Origin: an uncultured Bacteroides sp.
GTDB taxonomy: Bacteria > Bacteroidota > Bacteroidia > Bacteroidales > Bacteroidaceae
Length of the DNA: 64,000 nt
Direction: 5' to 3'
Assembly: GCA_900766195.1 (NCBI GenBank)
Contig: CAAFUN010000006.1
Span: 124,001-188,000, forward strand
Part shown: in pieces, positions 1-8,395 of the stretch
Layout: each line of letters opens with the position of its first letter
How positions within the stretch are numbered: the first letter of the stretch is position 1
Made by a program: the position numbers and the translations under genes
Notes under the pieces: model-generated
What the model saw: only the letters and a program-made list of their open reading frames with translations
What the model was told of the DNA's origin: nothing
Databases searched by the model: none

Positions 1-66
1 TATAAAGAAAAAAATACAAGACAAACAACAACAGGATAGACGGTAAAAAACACGGATAACCCGTCA

Positions 67-2118
67 TTATTTCCGTATATATGGATTATAAATTTGATAA
101 TTATATTTATACGGTAATTCAAAACTGACCTCACAACCTGTCCCATTATCTGTCAACTGAACATTACGCACTGCAGTCCGGATTTTATTCTCATTCTTTG
201 CATTAAGAATCTGAATGGTTTGCAAGATAACTTTCATTCCGGTACCCGTACCCTTATTATCACTTTGCAATTTAAAGCCTCCTCCATTATCTCTTATCTT
301 AATGCAATATCCGTTATCTGTCGAATAAACATCAATCCACAGCCGTTTATCACCATCCTTCCCCCTTAATGCATGTTTCAGAGCATTTTCAACAGGTATT
401 TGAATAAGCATGGATGGAAGTGATATCTCACTGGGATCTAATTCTTTATCCACGGACAAATTCCAAAGGAAATCCTCGCCTAAAGAAGATGCTTCCAAGC
501 TTATATACAACCTGACAAACTCAAGTTCCTGAGCTAACGTTACACACATATTATCCACCAATTCTAAATTCTGTCGCATCAATTTTATCAAAGAATATAA
601 ATTCTCATCCTGCCCACCATTACGCCCACTTAATTCTTTGTTTAAGACATTAAAAATAAAATGCGGAGATAACCGATTACGTACATTTTCCAAGCGTAAT
701 GAAGATATTGCTTGCTGACTTCGGGCTAATAAAAGAGCACGCCTCTTTTTGCCATAGAAGAAAATAAAACCGGTCAACGAAACACCAAACACACTCAAAA
801 TAAGCCATGCAATACGTGCTTGATGCAACTCCAACACTTCATTCTTTTGGTGTTCTATCAGTACATTTTTCGACAACAATGTAGAATCACGCTGATATCT
901 TAATGCCATATCCGCAGCACGCATTCTCACTTGCGCATTACGAATAGAATCACTCAAATGAATATTTTCCTTTTGATAAAGAAAAGCATCTTTATAATTT
1001 GAAGTCATTTCATAATATTCCTGCAAATATCGATTGCGAATAAACAGCATCTCAGGTTCAGCTTTTCTGTTCTCTTTCATGTCACTCACAAGCTTTCGTG
1101 CTGTTCTTAAGTCATTATTTTTCAAGGCCAGAGCTAATTTCTGTGTATCAATATAGTAAAGAGCATTATATGCTTTTATCTTTTCAAAAAACGGCAGGCA
1201 ACTCTTTATATATATTGATGCAGAATCCGGTTTATTCAACTGTAGAAAAACGTCTCCCATATTCAGCATACTAAGATTTTTTTCAAAAATCATATCTGAA
1301 TGAGAAGAAGCCAACTTCAATATTTTATTAAAATAGGATAAAGCAACAGCATAATCCCCTCTATAATAGTATGAACTTCCTCTATTATTCAAATATACAG
1401 CTCGTTCATAAGGCAGCATCCGATCATAATATGCAGCAGACAGATTATAATAATAATCACACTGTCGAAAATCGCGCAAGGACGTATATACTTGAGCTAA
1501 TCCATAATAGATTGGAGGACGCTTTGACGCAGTCAATTCTAAAGAATCAGAAACTTCCAATGCCCTTCTATACCAGTAGGCACTGACATCATATTTTCCT
1601 TGTCTGCTGAAAGCATCAGCCAAATTAATAATAATGTCAGGAATGATATCTTTATTAATCCCATGCATACGCTCCTTGTATGACTGCTCAAAGTAATACG
1701 CAGCAGAATCCATCTCACCCATTCTGCCGTAAACATTACCTTGCAAGTTCATATATTCAGATTTTAAATCTGCAATTAGCGGTGAAGGCATCTGACGAGC
1801 ACAAAAAGACTTCACTCTCGGTATAAAATGGAATATTGAGTCAGTCTGGGAAGAGTACAAGAATGTTTTCAGTGTTATTGAATGATAAAAATACCATTCC
1901 AGGCTATCAGTAACGCCACCCATTTTTTGATTAACCAGTCTGCGTACATTCAGAGGGTATGATGCGATGGAATCACTTATGGATCTGTAAAAATGAACAT
2001 AATCATCCATCCACGTATTTTTCTGATCGGCCTGTTTGCAAGATGCTAGAGTGCATAGCATCAATAAGATACCGACTTCAATTTTCAAAATACTGTAATT
2101 ACGTTTTTTCTCACACAT
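67..2118 (-). CDS. TPR-containing LytS-type sensor histidine kinase
   Basis: A 683-aa membrane sensor kinase. The N-terminus has a lipobox-like end (TLASC, Cys27) after a hydrophobic stretch, so it may be a lipoprotein or simply be exported. Residues about 80-400 are helical TPR-like repeats rich in Y/A pairs, and one membrane segment sits near 437-456. The cytoplasmic part carries the His_kinase (PF06580-type) H-box RLSPHFIFNVLN near residue 485 with the phospho-acceptor His, an N-box (IPVENALKHAL, about 580) and a G-box (IRDNGGGF). In Bacteroides such kinases usually pair with a LytTR response regulator. None is seen here, but the gene ends 66 bases from the window edge, so the partner may lie outside. 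The ATG at 2118 is preceded by a GAGGGA-like ribosome site. The signal sensed is unknown. Confidence 0.85.
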   Translation of the reverse strand: MCEKKRNYSILKIEVGILLMLCTLASCKQADQKNTWMDDYVHFYRSISDSIASYPLNVRRLVNQKMGGVTDSLEWYFYHSITLKTFLYSSQTDSIFHFIPRVKSFCARQMPSPLIADLKSEYMNLQGNVYGRMGEMDSAAYYFEQSYKERMHGINKDIIPDIIINLADAFSRQGKYDVSAYWYRRALEVSDSLELTASKRPPIYYGLAQVYTSLRDFRQCDYYYNLSAAYYDRMLPYERAVYLNNRGSSYYYRGDYAVALSYFNKILKLASSHSDMIFEKNLSMLNMGDVFLQLNKPDSASIYIKSCLPFFEKIKAYNALYYIDTQKLALALKNNDLRTARKLVSDMKENRKAEPEMLFIRNRYLQEYYEMTSNYKDAFLYQKENIHLSDSIRNAQVRMRAADMALRYQRDSTLLSKNVLIEHQKNEVLELHQARIAWLILSVFGVSLTGFIFFYGKKRRALLLARSQQAISSLRLENVRNRLSPHFIFNVLNKELSGRNGGQDENLYSLIKLMRQNLELVDNMCVTLAQELEFVRLYISLEASSLGEDFLWNLSVDKELDPSEISLPSMLIQIPVENALKHALRGKDGDKRLWIDVYSTDNGYCIKIRDNGGGFKLQSDNKGTGTGMKVILQTIQILNAKNENKIRTAVRNVQLTDNGTGCEVSFELPYKYNYQIYNPYIRK

Positions 2119-2148
2119 AGAGTTCCCTCTTTAGAGATGAGCTTGCAG

Positions 2149-3282
2149 TTACTTAATGGTCACCATAGTAGCTCCGAAACCATATTCTTGAAAAGAAGCA
2201 TCCTGATAGCGACAAGTAGGATATTTGTGTTTCAGTTCATCAATCACAGCCTTACGAAGAACACCGTCACCTTTGCCATGAATAAAAACAATGTGCTGTT
2301 CGCGTTTGTGTTTGTTCTGCTCCATCACTTCTCTGAATTTATCTAACTGATAATTCAAAATTTCAGCATTACTCATCCCGGCAGTGGTATCCAACAATTC
2401 AGTGATATGTAGATCTACTTCTATCACATTGGGGTGCTTCTCGTATTTACGTTCCAGCTTTTCTTCAGCTCTTTGTTCATCCAGATTCTTTTTGCTGAGT
2501 AAAGCCGACTGCAACTCTTCGGCATCTACATATACCTGCTTCGAAGGGATATCATTTCTCACCACATCATAAATCAATGCAGGCGTACTAAAGAAATCCG
2601 ACTCCTGAAAAGTATGCAACTTGTAGAACTTAACTACATCCAAACGAATCTCTACATTAACGGCCGGCTTCATGGCATAAGAGCGTCCGTCTTTAAAAGC
2701 AATAAACTGAACTGCTACCCGCTCACGATCGTTCAAACCGGATTTCTCAAATTCTTCCAGCAACAACTTGGTATTTGGTTCTATCAGTCCCTGAGAGCAA
2801 ATACTCCAAGCCTTACCCTCTGCCGAAGCATACGTATAATAAAGATAATAATTACTATCGTTCACCAGATAAGACTCAAACGGTGTAGTGCTTACAGCCT
2901 TAATATCCTGCGGTACAAATGCCAGAAATACATTTAAAGCATCACCACCTCTTATTTCGGGCTGCTTAAATGCCGACACACGCTTATTACCAACAAATTT
3001 GTCGTCTACTTGAATACCGGTTTCAGAGTTATTCCGATTGTCAGGCTTTATGTTAGTGTCTCTTACTTCAGACACTGGCTGACGTACTTTCTTCGAAGTT
3101 GTTTCAGAAGAGCTTTTTGGTCTATTGTTGCCATCAGTTTCTATAACTACGCAATCACGCATTGGCATCGGTATATCAAAGCCATCAGCATCTTCCACCA
3201 ATATCACATCCTTACCTTGAAATCCTGTTATCACACCACCACCTACTTCATTCAAGAAGCGGACTTTATCTCCTATTTTCAT
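2149..3282 (-). CDS. DUF2027 protein with C-terminal Smr domain
   Basis: A 377-aa protein typical of Bacteroidales. The N-terminus (MKIGDKVRFLNEVGGG) is a short beta-rich, SH3-like start. A charged linker covers about 60-110, and a DUF2027-type region follows to about 270. The last ~89 residues form an Smr domain, with VDLHITEL near 289 (the conserved DLH) and IHGKGDGVLRKAV near 335 (the HGKG signature). Smr domains are nucleic-acid nicking or binding modules known from MutS2, but here there is no MutS ATPase. The physiological role is unknown; RNA or DNA processing is an inference. It lies 30 bases downstream of the histidine-kinase start on the same strand and diverges from queA. Confidence 0.8.
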   Translation of the reverse strand: MKIGDKVRFLNEVGGGVITGFQGKDVILVEDADGFDIPMPMRDCVVIETDGNNRPKSSSETTSKKVRQPVSEVRDTNIKPDNRNNSETGIQVDDKFVGNKRVSAFKQPEIRGGDALNVFLAFVPQDIKAVSTTPFESYLVNDSNYYLYYTYASAEGKAWSICSQGLIEPNTKLLLEEFEKSGLNDRERVAVQFIAFKDGRSYAMKPAVNVEIRLDVVKFYKLHTFQESDFFSTPALIYDVVRNDIPSKQVYVDAEELQSALLSKKNLDEQRAEEKLERKYEKHPNVIEVDLHITELLDTTAGMSNAEILNYQLDKFREVMEQNKHKREQHIVFIHGKGDGVLRKAVIDELKHKYPTCRYQDASFQEYGFGATMVTIK

Positions 3283-3402
3283 TTTATTTGTTATTTAATA
3301 TATCCCCAAAACACATCAGGAACTTATCCATATTCTTCACATAATCTATAGGACAAAGTTAAGAAAAAAAAGTCTCATTATTTAAAATCAATCAATTATC
3401 AG

Positions 3403-3410
3403 TACTTTTG
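3403..3410 (+). promoter_or_regulatory. Candidate -7 element for queA
   Basis: TACTTTTG matches the Bacteroidetes -7 consensus TAnnTTTG exactly and lies 22 bases before the queA ATG. No clean -33 TTTG is visible at the usual 19-21 base spacing, so the call rests on one element and position. Confidence 0.45.
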
Positions 3411-3431
3411 TAGACGTAAAAGAAATGAAGT

Positions 3432-4661
3432 ATGCAAACCGATCCTAAACATATACACATCAGTGAATATAATTATCCGCTACCAGATGAGCGTATAGCC
3501 AAATTTCCATTATCCGTACGCGATCAATCCAAACTATTGGTTTACCGCCACGGTAAAGTAACCGAAGACCAGTTCTTTTCTCTTCCTTCTTATTTAGAAC
3601 CGGGAAGCCTCATCGTATTCAACAACACCAAAGTGATACAAGCTCGTCTTCATTTCAGAAAAGAAACGGGTGCACTGATCGAAGTATTCTGTCTGGAACC
3701 TTTAGAACCAAACGACTATGCACTCAACTTTCAACAGACCTCGCATTCTGCCTGGCTCTGTATGATCGGTAATCTGAAGAAATGGAAAGAAGGAACTTTA
3801 AGACGGGACATTACCATTAAAGGAGAAAAAGTGACACTTACAGCCACACGTGGCGAATGTCACGGAACCAGTCATCGCGTAGACTTTCATTGGGATAATC
3901 CGATCATAACCTTTGCCGATATACTCGAAACATTTGGTGAGCTACCTATCCCACCTTATCTCAACCGTGAGACGCAGGATAGTGATAAGGAAACCTATCA
4001 GACTGTTTATTCCAAAATAAAAGGTTCCGTAGCTGCTCCCACTGCGGGACTTCATTTCACTTCGCGCGTATTCGATTCATTACGTGCCAAAGATATCGAC
4101 CTCGAGGAACTGACTCTACATGTAGGAGCCGGAACATTCAAACCCGTAAAAAGTGAGGAAATAGAAGGACACGAGATGCATACGGAATATATATCCGTAT
4201 CTCGCAGCACCATAGAGAGATTGATAGCGCATGGAGGAAGAGCTACGGCAGTAGGAACAACATCTGTACGCACACTGGAGAGCCTTTATCATATAGGTGC
4301 CACACTGACCGGTAATCCCAATGCCGGTGAAAAGGAACTGCACGTTCGCCAATGGCAACCGTATGAGAATGCGGAACAAGCAGCAAATATCACTGCTGTT
4401 GATGCTTTGCAAGCCATACTCCGCTACATGGACAGTCACAACATGGAAACGTTGCACACCAGTACGCAAATCATCATCGCTCCGGGCTATGACTACAAAA
4501 TAGTAGAGAAGATGATCACCAATTTTCATCAACCCCAAAGCACATTGCTACTTTTGGTTTCCGCTTTTGTAAAAGGGGATTGGCGAACTATTTACGACTA
4601 TGCCTTGAGCCATGAATTCCGCTTCCTTAGCTACGGCGATTCTTCACTACTGATACCTTAA
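3432..4661 (+). CDS. queA: S-adenosylmethionine:tRNA ribosyltransferase-isomerase
   Basis: QueA moves the ribosyl part of SAM onto 7-aminomethyl-7-deazaguanine in tRNA, the penultimate step of queuosine synthesis. Family landmarks visible are YPLPDERIAKFP near the N-terminus, LIVFNNTKVIQARL, the strongly conserved KGSVAAPTAGLHFT stretch, LHVGAGTFKPV, and the C-terminal FHQPQSTLLLLVSAF. At 409 aa it is longer than the ~350-aa E. coli enzyme; the extra length is spread over the N-terminus and an internal insert. The ATG at 3432 follows a -7-like element by 22 bases. A NUDIX hydrolase starts 12 bases after the stop and is probably cotranscribed. Confidence 0.95.
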   Translation: MQTDPKHIHISEYNYPLPDERIAKFPLSVRDQSKLLVYRHGKVTEDQFFSLPSYLEPGSLIVFNNTKVIQARLHFRKETGALIEVFCLEPLEPNDYALNFQQTSHSAWLCMIGNLKKWKEGTLRRDITIKGEKVTLTATRGECHGTSHRVDFHWDNPIITFADILETFGELPIPPYLNRETQDSDKETYQTVYSKIKGSVAAPTAGLHFTSRVFDSLRAKDIDLEELTLHVGAGTFKPVKSEEIEGHEMHTEYISVSRSTIERLIAHGGRATAVGTTSVRTLESLYHIGATLTGNPNAGEKELHVRQWQPYENAEQAANITAVDALQAILRYMDSHNMETLHTSTQIIIAPGYDYKIVEKMITNFHQPQSTLLLLVSAFVKGDWRTIYDYALSHEFRFLSYGDSSLLIP

Positions 4662-4673
4662 AAACGAAAGAAA

Positions 4674-5189
4674 ATGAATAGCGACAACAATCAGGAAATT
4701 TTTCCATTGGTAGACGAAGAAGGAAACATCACAGGATCAGCCACCCGTGGCGAATGCCACAATGGAAGCAAACTGCTCCACCCGGTAGTACACTTACATG
4801 TATTCAACTCTCGCGGAGAACTTTATCTGCAAAAGCGTCCGGAATGGAAAGATATCCAACCCGGTAAATGGGATACTTCCGTAGGCGGACATGTCGACCT
4901 TGGAGAAAGTGTTGAAATAGCTCTAAAGCGTGAAGTGCGTGAAGAGCTGGGCATCACAGATTTTACTCCGGAAATCATCTCGCACTATATCTTTGAGTCC
5001 GACCGTGAGAAAGAACTTGTCTTTGTACACAAGATTATCTACGATGGTCCCATTCGTCCGAGCGAAGAATTGGACGGAGGTCGCTTTTGGAGCATAGAAG
5101 AAATTAAAGAGAATCTTGGCAAAGGAATATTTACACCAAACTTCGAGTATGACTTTCAATTAGTACGCTCTCATTTCTCCCTTACCTAA
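4674..5189 (+). CDS. NUDIX hydrolase (IDI/YfcD-like)
   Basis: A 171-aa hydrolase of the NUDIX superfamily. The full Nudix box is present near residues 66-88: GGHVDLGES, then REVREELGI, supplying the metal-binding glutamates. The N-terminal layout (FPLVDEEGNITGSATRGE, then HPVVHLHVFN and LYLQKRP) resembles isopentenyl-diphosphate-isomerase-like NUDIX proteins such as YfcD, whose substrates are not settled. A diphosphate-linked nucleotide or cofactor is the likely substrate class. It starts 12 bases after queA, so it probably shares that transcript; a link to queuosine metabolism is not implied by the sequence. Confidence 0.85.
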   Translation: MNSDNNQEIFPLVDEEGNITGSATRGECHNGSKLLHPVVHLHVFNSRGELYLQKRPEWKDIQPGKWDTSVGGHVDLGESVEIALKREVREELGITDFTPEIISHYIFESDREKELVFVHKIIYDGPIRPSEELDGGRFWSIEEIKENLGKGIFTPNFEYDFQLVRSHFSLT

Positions 5190-5217
5190 GTTTCTACACA
5201 GAGTTTTTTCAATATTC

Positions 5218-5307
5218 TGCCGTCACCGTCACTTTTTACGCTATATCCCTTTCCCCATAGGCATTACAGGGAGTGATGGTAAAGTGACGGCAACTGTCTG
5301 CCATCAC
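5218..5307. repeat. TGCCGTCAC inverted/direct repeat cluster
   Basis: Between the NUDIX gene and the next CDS, TGCCGTCAC (5218-5226) is matched by its exact inverse GTGACGGCA (5284-5292). A near-direct copy, TGCCATCAC, follows at 5299-5307. The similarity extends further: the first and third arms are each followed by C-rich, T-rich sequence (CGTCACTTTTTAC versus CACTTTTCACCC). No reading frame explains it. It may be a folded RNA element or part of a dispersed intergenic repeat family. Confidence 0.5.
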
Positions 5308-5562
5308 CACTTTTCACCCCTCAATTTACCTGAATATCCGATGCAGAAAGAGATACAGCATATTGAAAGAAACTGGTGTTTTTTGAAGGGAAAAGTACAT
5401 TTTTAAGAGGAAAAGCAGAAACAGTTAACCTGATGCCAGAGTTATAAAAAACACAGTAAACCTTTTATAGCATTAATAATATTTTGAATCAACAATTATA
5501 GAAATAAGAGATAAACTAGTCAACTACTTTCAGAGAAATACAGAGAATACCAATTTCCTCAT

Positions 5563-5672
5563 ATGGGAACGGCAGTTCCCCCACATGGAAACGACAGTTT
5601 CTCTACATGGGAACGGCAGTTTCCCTTAATGGGAACGATGTTTTTCCTATAGGAAACTGAAACTTTCTCTTG
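5563..5672. repeat. Five tandem 22-bp units with palindromic cores
   Basis: Units begin at 5563, 5585, 5607, 5629 and 5651, exactly 22 bases apart. The first three carry a dyad core: GGGAACggcaGTTCCC, GGAAACgacaGTTTCt and GGGAACggcaGTTTCCC. Unit 2 differs from unit 1 by paired changes that preserve the symmetry; units 4 and 5 are more decayed. The array lies about 150 bases before the next CDS start. There are no unique spacers, so it is not a CRISPR. Function is unknown. Confidence 0.7.
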
Positions 5673-5819
5673 AAGTAATTGACTAAACCTGCACATGCAT
5701 AGAGACAACATACTTTCATTTCCACCAACTAGCTTGAATATTTGACATTATATTGTTATAATTGCAAGGAGATTGAACAGAGATATTACAAATTCAACAT
5801 CTACAATGAAAGGGGAACA

Positions 5820-6350
5820 ATGAGAAAGAACGTAAAATGGAGTAAATCAGTTAAAATTACGACACTCATCTTTGTGCCGATATTAGTAATTACAGCCATT
5901 TGGATGTTTATTCTCTTTCTGGACCAAAGTTATTCTTGGGCAGAAAGGATATGCTGTGCTTCTATTTTCATAGTACTGCTTGCAACCTTATTTGTTGTGT
6001 TTGCCATATCTCCACGCTCCATTGCTCTCACCGAATCTCAATTCATACTAAATAAAGGAATAGGAACTATGAAACTAAACTATCCCGATATTACCAATGT
6101 AGAAATATACAAAAGCGATGGAATATTTGATGTCAGAGTTTTTGGTATAGGAGGAGTATGCGGTTTTACAGGAAAGTTTTACAATAATAAAATAGGTAAA
6201 TACACTTCTTATGTAGGAGACTACTCACAAGCATTATATATACAGACCCGAAAGGGCAAAAAGTATGTATTGAGCTGTGAAGACAGAGACGAGGTTTATC
6301 AATGTTTGAAAGAGCGAATAGGAAACGGAATGAATACTATCACTAAATAG
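5820..6350 (+). CDS. Small membrane protein with PH-like C-terminal domain
   Basis: The chosen start is the ATG at 5820 (MRKNVKWSK, 176 aa), because a strong GAAAGGGG ribosome site sits just upstream. A longer frame from 5742 adds 26 residues without a convincing start. Two membrane segments lie at about 13-35 and 46-66. They are followed by a beta-rich domain with a bacterial PH-like pattern (ISPRSIALTESQFIL, IYIQTRKGKKYVLSCED-type strands, C-terminal helix EVYQCLKERIG). The family is widespread in Bacteroides and has no known function. It stands alone between two long spacers. Confidence 0.65.
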   Translation: MRKNVKWSKSVKITTLIFVPILVITAIWMFILFLDQSYSWAERICCASIFIVLLATLFVVFAISPRSIALTESQFILNKGIGTMKLNYPDITNVEIYKSDGIFDVRVFGIGGVCGFTGKFYNNKIGKYTSYVGDYSQALYIQTRKGKKYVLSCEDRDEVYQCLKERIGNGMNTITK

Positions 6351-6746
6351 CCATCAGACCAATAAAGACTAAAATAAAGCACAAACCTATCGTTATTGTT
6401 TCACAAAGAAAAACTATATCGCACAACCATCCAATTTCTCATGCGTTATTCATCATTTAGCAACAAACCACTTTCGCTTATAGAGAATATATACCCCAAA
6501 CGTAGCAATCAACATCCTCTGTCATAGTTAATAATACCCCATATAGGGCAGAAAACCAAAAATAGCATATAATTCTTCTTTACCAAAATCTTTTCCCAAG
6601 TGTATGCAATAGCAGTCAAATCAACTATAACAGTAAAGGCTAGTTCGTATGCAATAGACAAGACATGATAATCGTTAATGCCATCTCTCTACGCACAGAA
6701 GTATTGATTCTCTACACAATAAATTTCATCTTAATAAGCATCTTGA
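6351..6746. other. Gene-free spacer
   Basis: About 400 AT-rich bases between the PH-like protein and the 83-aa ORF. I see no convincing reading frame, RNA gene or repeat here. Confidence 0.5.
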
Positions 6747-6998
6747 TTATTTCATTCTTTTTGATTTAATCCTTATATAATCTATCACTATCAAAAGAAT
6801 GCATAGCTTAATAATTAATTCAATAGCGCGTAAAAGCGTTTTATTAAAATCCAAAGCCCCATTCTTAATGCATAACAGAGAGAATACAATTACAACCAAC
6901 ACCACAAAAAGTAACAAAACTTTTATCAGTGCATCAACTCTCTTATTTCTACAAAACCTAAACTTATTCATATTCATTTTCAATTTATAAAATTTCAC
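6747..6998 (-). CDS. Small two-helix membrane protein (uncertain)
   Basis: An 83-aa frame with two hydrophobic stretches (VLLLFVVLVVIVFSLLCI near 28-45 and IELIIKLCILLIVIDYI near 60-76) flanked by basic residues. The first codon is GTG at 6998, only five bases from the IS4-element end at 7002. Internal ATGs at residues 8 and 10 are alternative starts. The IS may therefore have removed the promoter or the true N-terminus. I do not recognise the family. Coding status rests only on the membrane pattern and length. Confidence 0.4.
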   Translation of the reverse strand: MKFYKLKMNMNKFRFCRNKRVDALIKVLLLFVVLVVIVFSLLCIKNGALDFNKTLLRAIELIIKLCILLIVIDYIRIKSKRMK

Positions 6999-7001
6999 TA
7001 G

Positions 7002-8305
7002 TGTCCCATTAAAATTGAGACTAATTAAAAATTAAATAAACTTGGTCCATTTGGTCCGAATCGTTCTTTGTCATTTTGAAATTTAGTTTTATCAAAGAGG
7101 TCTCTCAGCTGACTTTTATCAATCAATGAGATACTCAATATTTGTAGCACTTCGTATGTACTTCTATCTAGTTGCATATCGTGTTGAATGATTGCCACTA
7201 AAGAGTAAGCACATATTGCAGTATATATCTGAATCCGAACAGCATTCTCCGTAGTCCCCCAGAATCTTTTGATTTTAAGGTGCTGCTTGAGCCATTTGAA
7301 AAACATCTCTACCTGCCAGCGATTTTTATAAAGTTCGGCAACTTGAAGCGCAGATATATGCATTGCATTGGTTATGAATGTAAATTCTCGTTCTTGTTCT
7401 TCATCCCAATATTTAACCAGTCTAAGTGGCTCCGGATAATATTGTTTAGGATAGAATCCAGTCAGAAGTACACTCGCGTCTGAAAGCACATTTTTAGGCA
7501 GCCTGCGTTTCCATTTGATAGATTTGTATTGTAGGTTCTTTTTTGCTCTGACAACGAAGTAAGCTTCAATTTGATGAATCTTATACAGCATTTTGAAGTT
7601 GTTATAACCGCGGTCAAAGATGTAATAAGATCCTGGTTCATAAGGAATTTCAATCATAGCTTTAGAATCGTGTACGGATGCTTCCGTGATATGAAAGAAG
7701 GCAGGGATCTGTGTTTCCACATCATATAATGTATGTACTTTGATACCACCTTTCTTCTTGCGGAATTTAGCCCACCAAAAGACTGAAAGACATAGATCAA
7801 TAGTTGTCGAATCGAAAGCATAAACGTTACCGCCAAGTTTGAAAATATAATTAACACGCTTTTGCCGTGCTTCGCTAACCAGATAGTAAGCATATTCTTC
7901 AAAGATATGATAGTCTCTATCTTGATTTGTTCTTGCCAGCGATGACTTCGATATGTTTTTACCCATTCCTAAATGATAACATTTAGAATGATGAGCTTCA
8001 AGGGCAACTATCAAATCTCGCAGACTTTCACGATTGGAAAGTTGACCGAACATCAAAGCAAGTAGTTGATTCCAGCAAGTGAAATGCTTAACATATTTGT
8101 CGCCATCATACTTGGCAACAATGCGGTTAAACTTACTTCGATTCAGAAACGAAGCCAACTGAGCAAAAACGTATTTGTCTTGGAACATATGTCATCAGAT
8201 TAATCTGAAGCAAAGCTACAAATTCAAGTCCGTTCGCTCGAAAAACCTCTGTAACTAACTAAATTTCAAATATTTCAAAGAACTATTTTAAATTTTAATG
8301 GGACA
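7002..8305. mobile_element. IS4-family insertion sequence, complete
   Basis: A 1304-bp element with perfect 15-bp terminal inverted repeats, TGTCCCATTAAAATT at 7002-7016 and its complement at 8291-8305. One intact transposase lies inside on the minus strand. No direct target duplication abuts the ends. An 11-base match (ATAAAATTTCA) occurs near both sides (6987-6997 and 8312-8322), but it is set back by different distances and is not a classical duplication. Intact ends and ORF suggest recent arrival. Confidence 0.85.
7025..8188 (-). CDS. IS4-family transposase
   Basis: A 387-aa DDE transposase. The N-terminal ~75 residues (MFQDKYVFAQLASFLNR, then CWNQLLALMFGQLSNRESLR) match the DUF4372 helical domain common in Bacteroidetes IS4 transposases. 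The catalytic core shows YAFDSTTIDL (first Asp), YIFDRGYNN (second Asp) and the YREK-type motif YKNRWQVEMFFKWLKQ (catalytic Glu). It occupies nearly the whole element between 15-bp inverted repeats. No frameshift or stop is seen, so the enzyme is probably active. Confidence 0.93.
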   Translation of the reverse strand: MFQDKYVFAQLASFLNRSKFNRIVAKYDGDKYVKHFTCWNQLLALMFGQLSNRESLRDLIVALEAHHSKCYHLGMGKNISKSSLARTNQDRDYHIFEEYAYYLVSEARQKRVNYIFKLGGNVYAFDSTTIDLCLSVFWWAKFRKKKGGIKVHTLYDVETQIPAFFHITEASVHDSKAMIEIPYEPGSYYIFDRGYNNFKMLYKIHQIEAYFVVRAKKNLQYKSIKWKRRLPKNVLSDASVLLTGFYPKQYYPEPLRLVKYWDEEQEREFTFITNAMHISALQVAELYKNRWQVEMFFKWLKQHLKIKRFWGTTENAVRIQIYTAICAYSLVAIIQHDMQLDRSTYEVLQILSISLIDKSQLRDLFDKTKFQNDKERFGPNGPSLFNF

Positions 8306-8395
8306 GCAATGATAAAATTTCATTTATTAAAATTCTGTGAGTTTACGCTATATTTTCTACGCTCAATAGACGAAGACAGCAAGCAAATTTAACTC

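Noticed and set aside
3842..4760. Identical heptapeptide ATRGECH in QueA and in the adjacent NUDIX protein
   Set aside because: The surrounding residues and DNA do not align, and no duplication of the two families is plausible. Treated as coincidence.
5563..5672. 22-bp repeats as a CRISPR array
   Set aside because: The units are contiguous with no unique spacers between them and there are no cas genes in the window.
6987..8322. 11-base match ATAAAATTTCA on both sides of the IS4 element as a target duplication
   Set aside because: It lies 4 bases outside one end and 6 outside the other, not abutting the inverted repeats. It is too long for this family and AT-rich, so chance is plausible.
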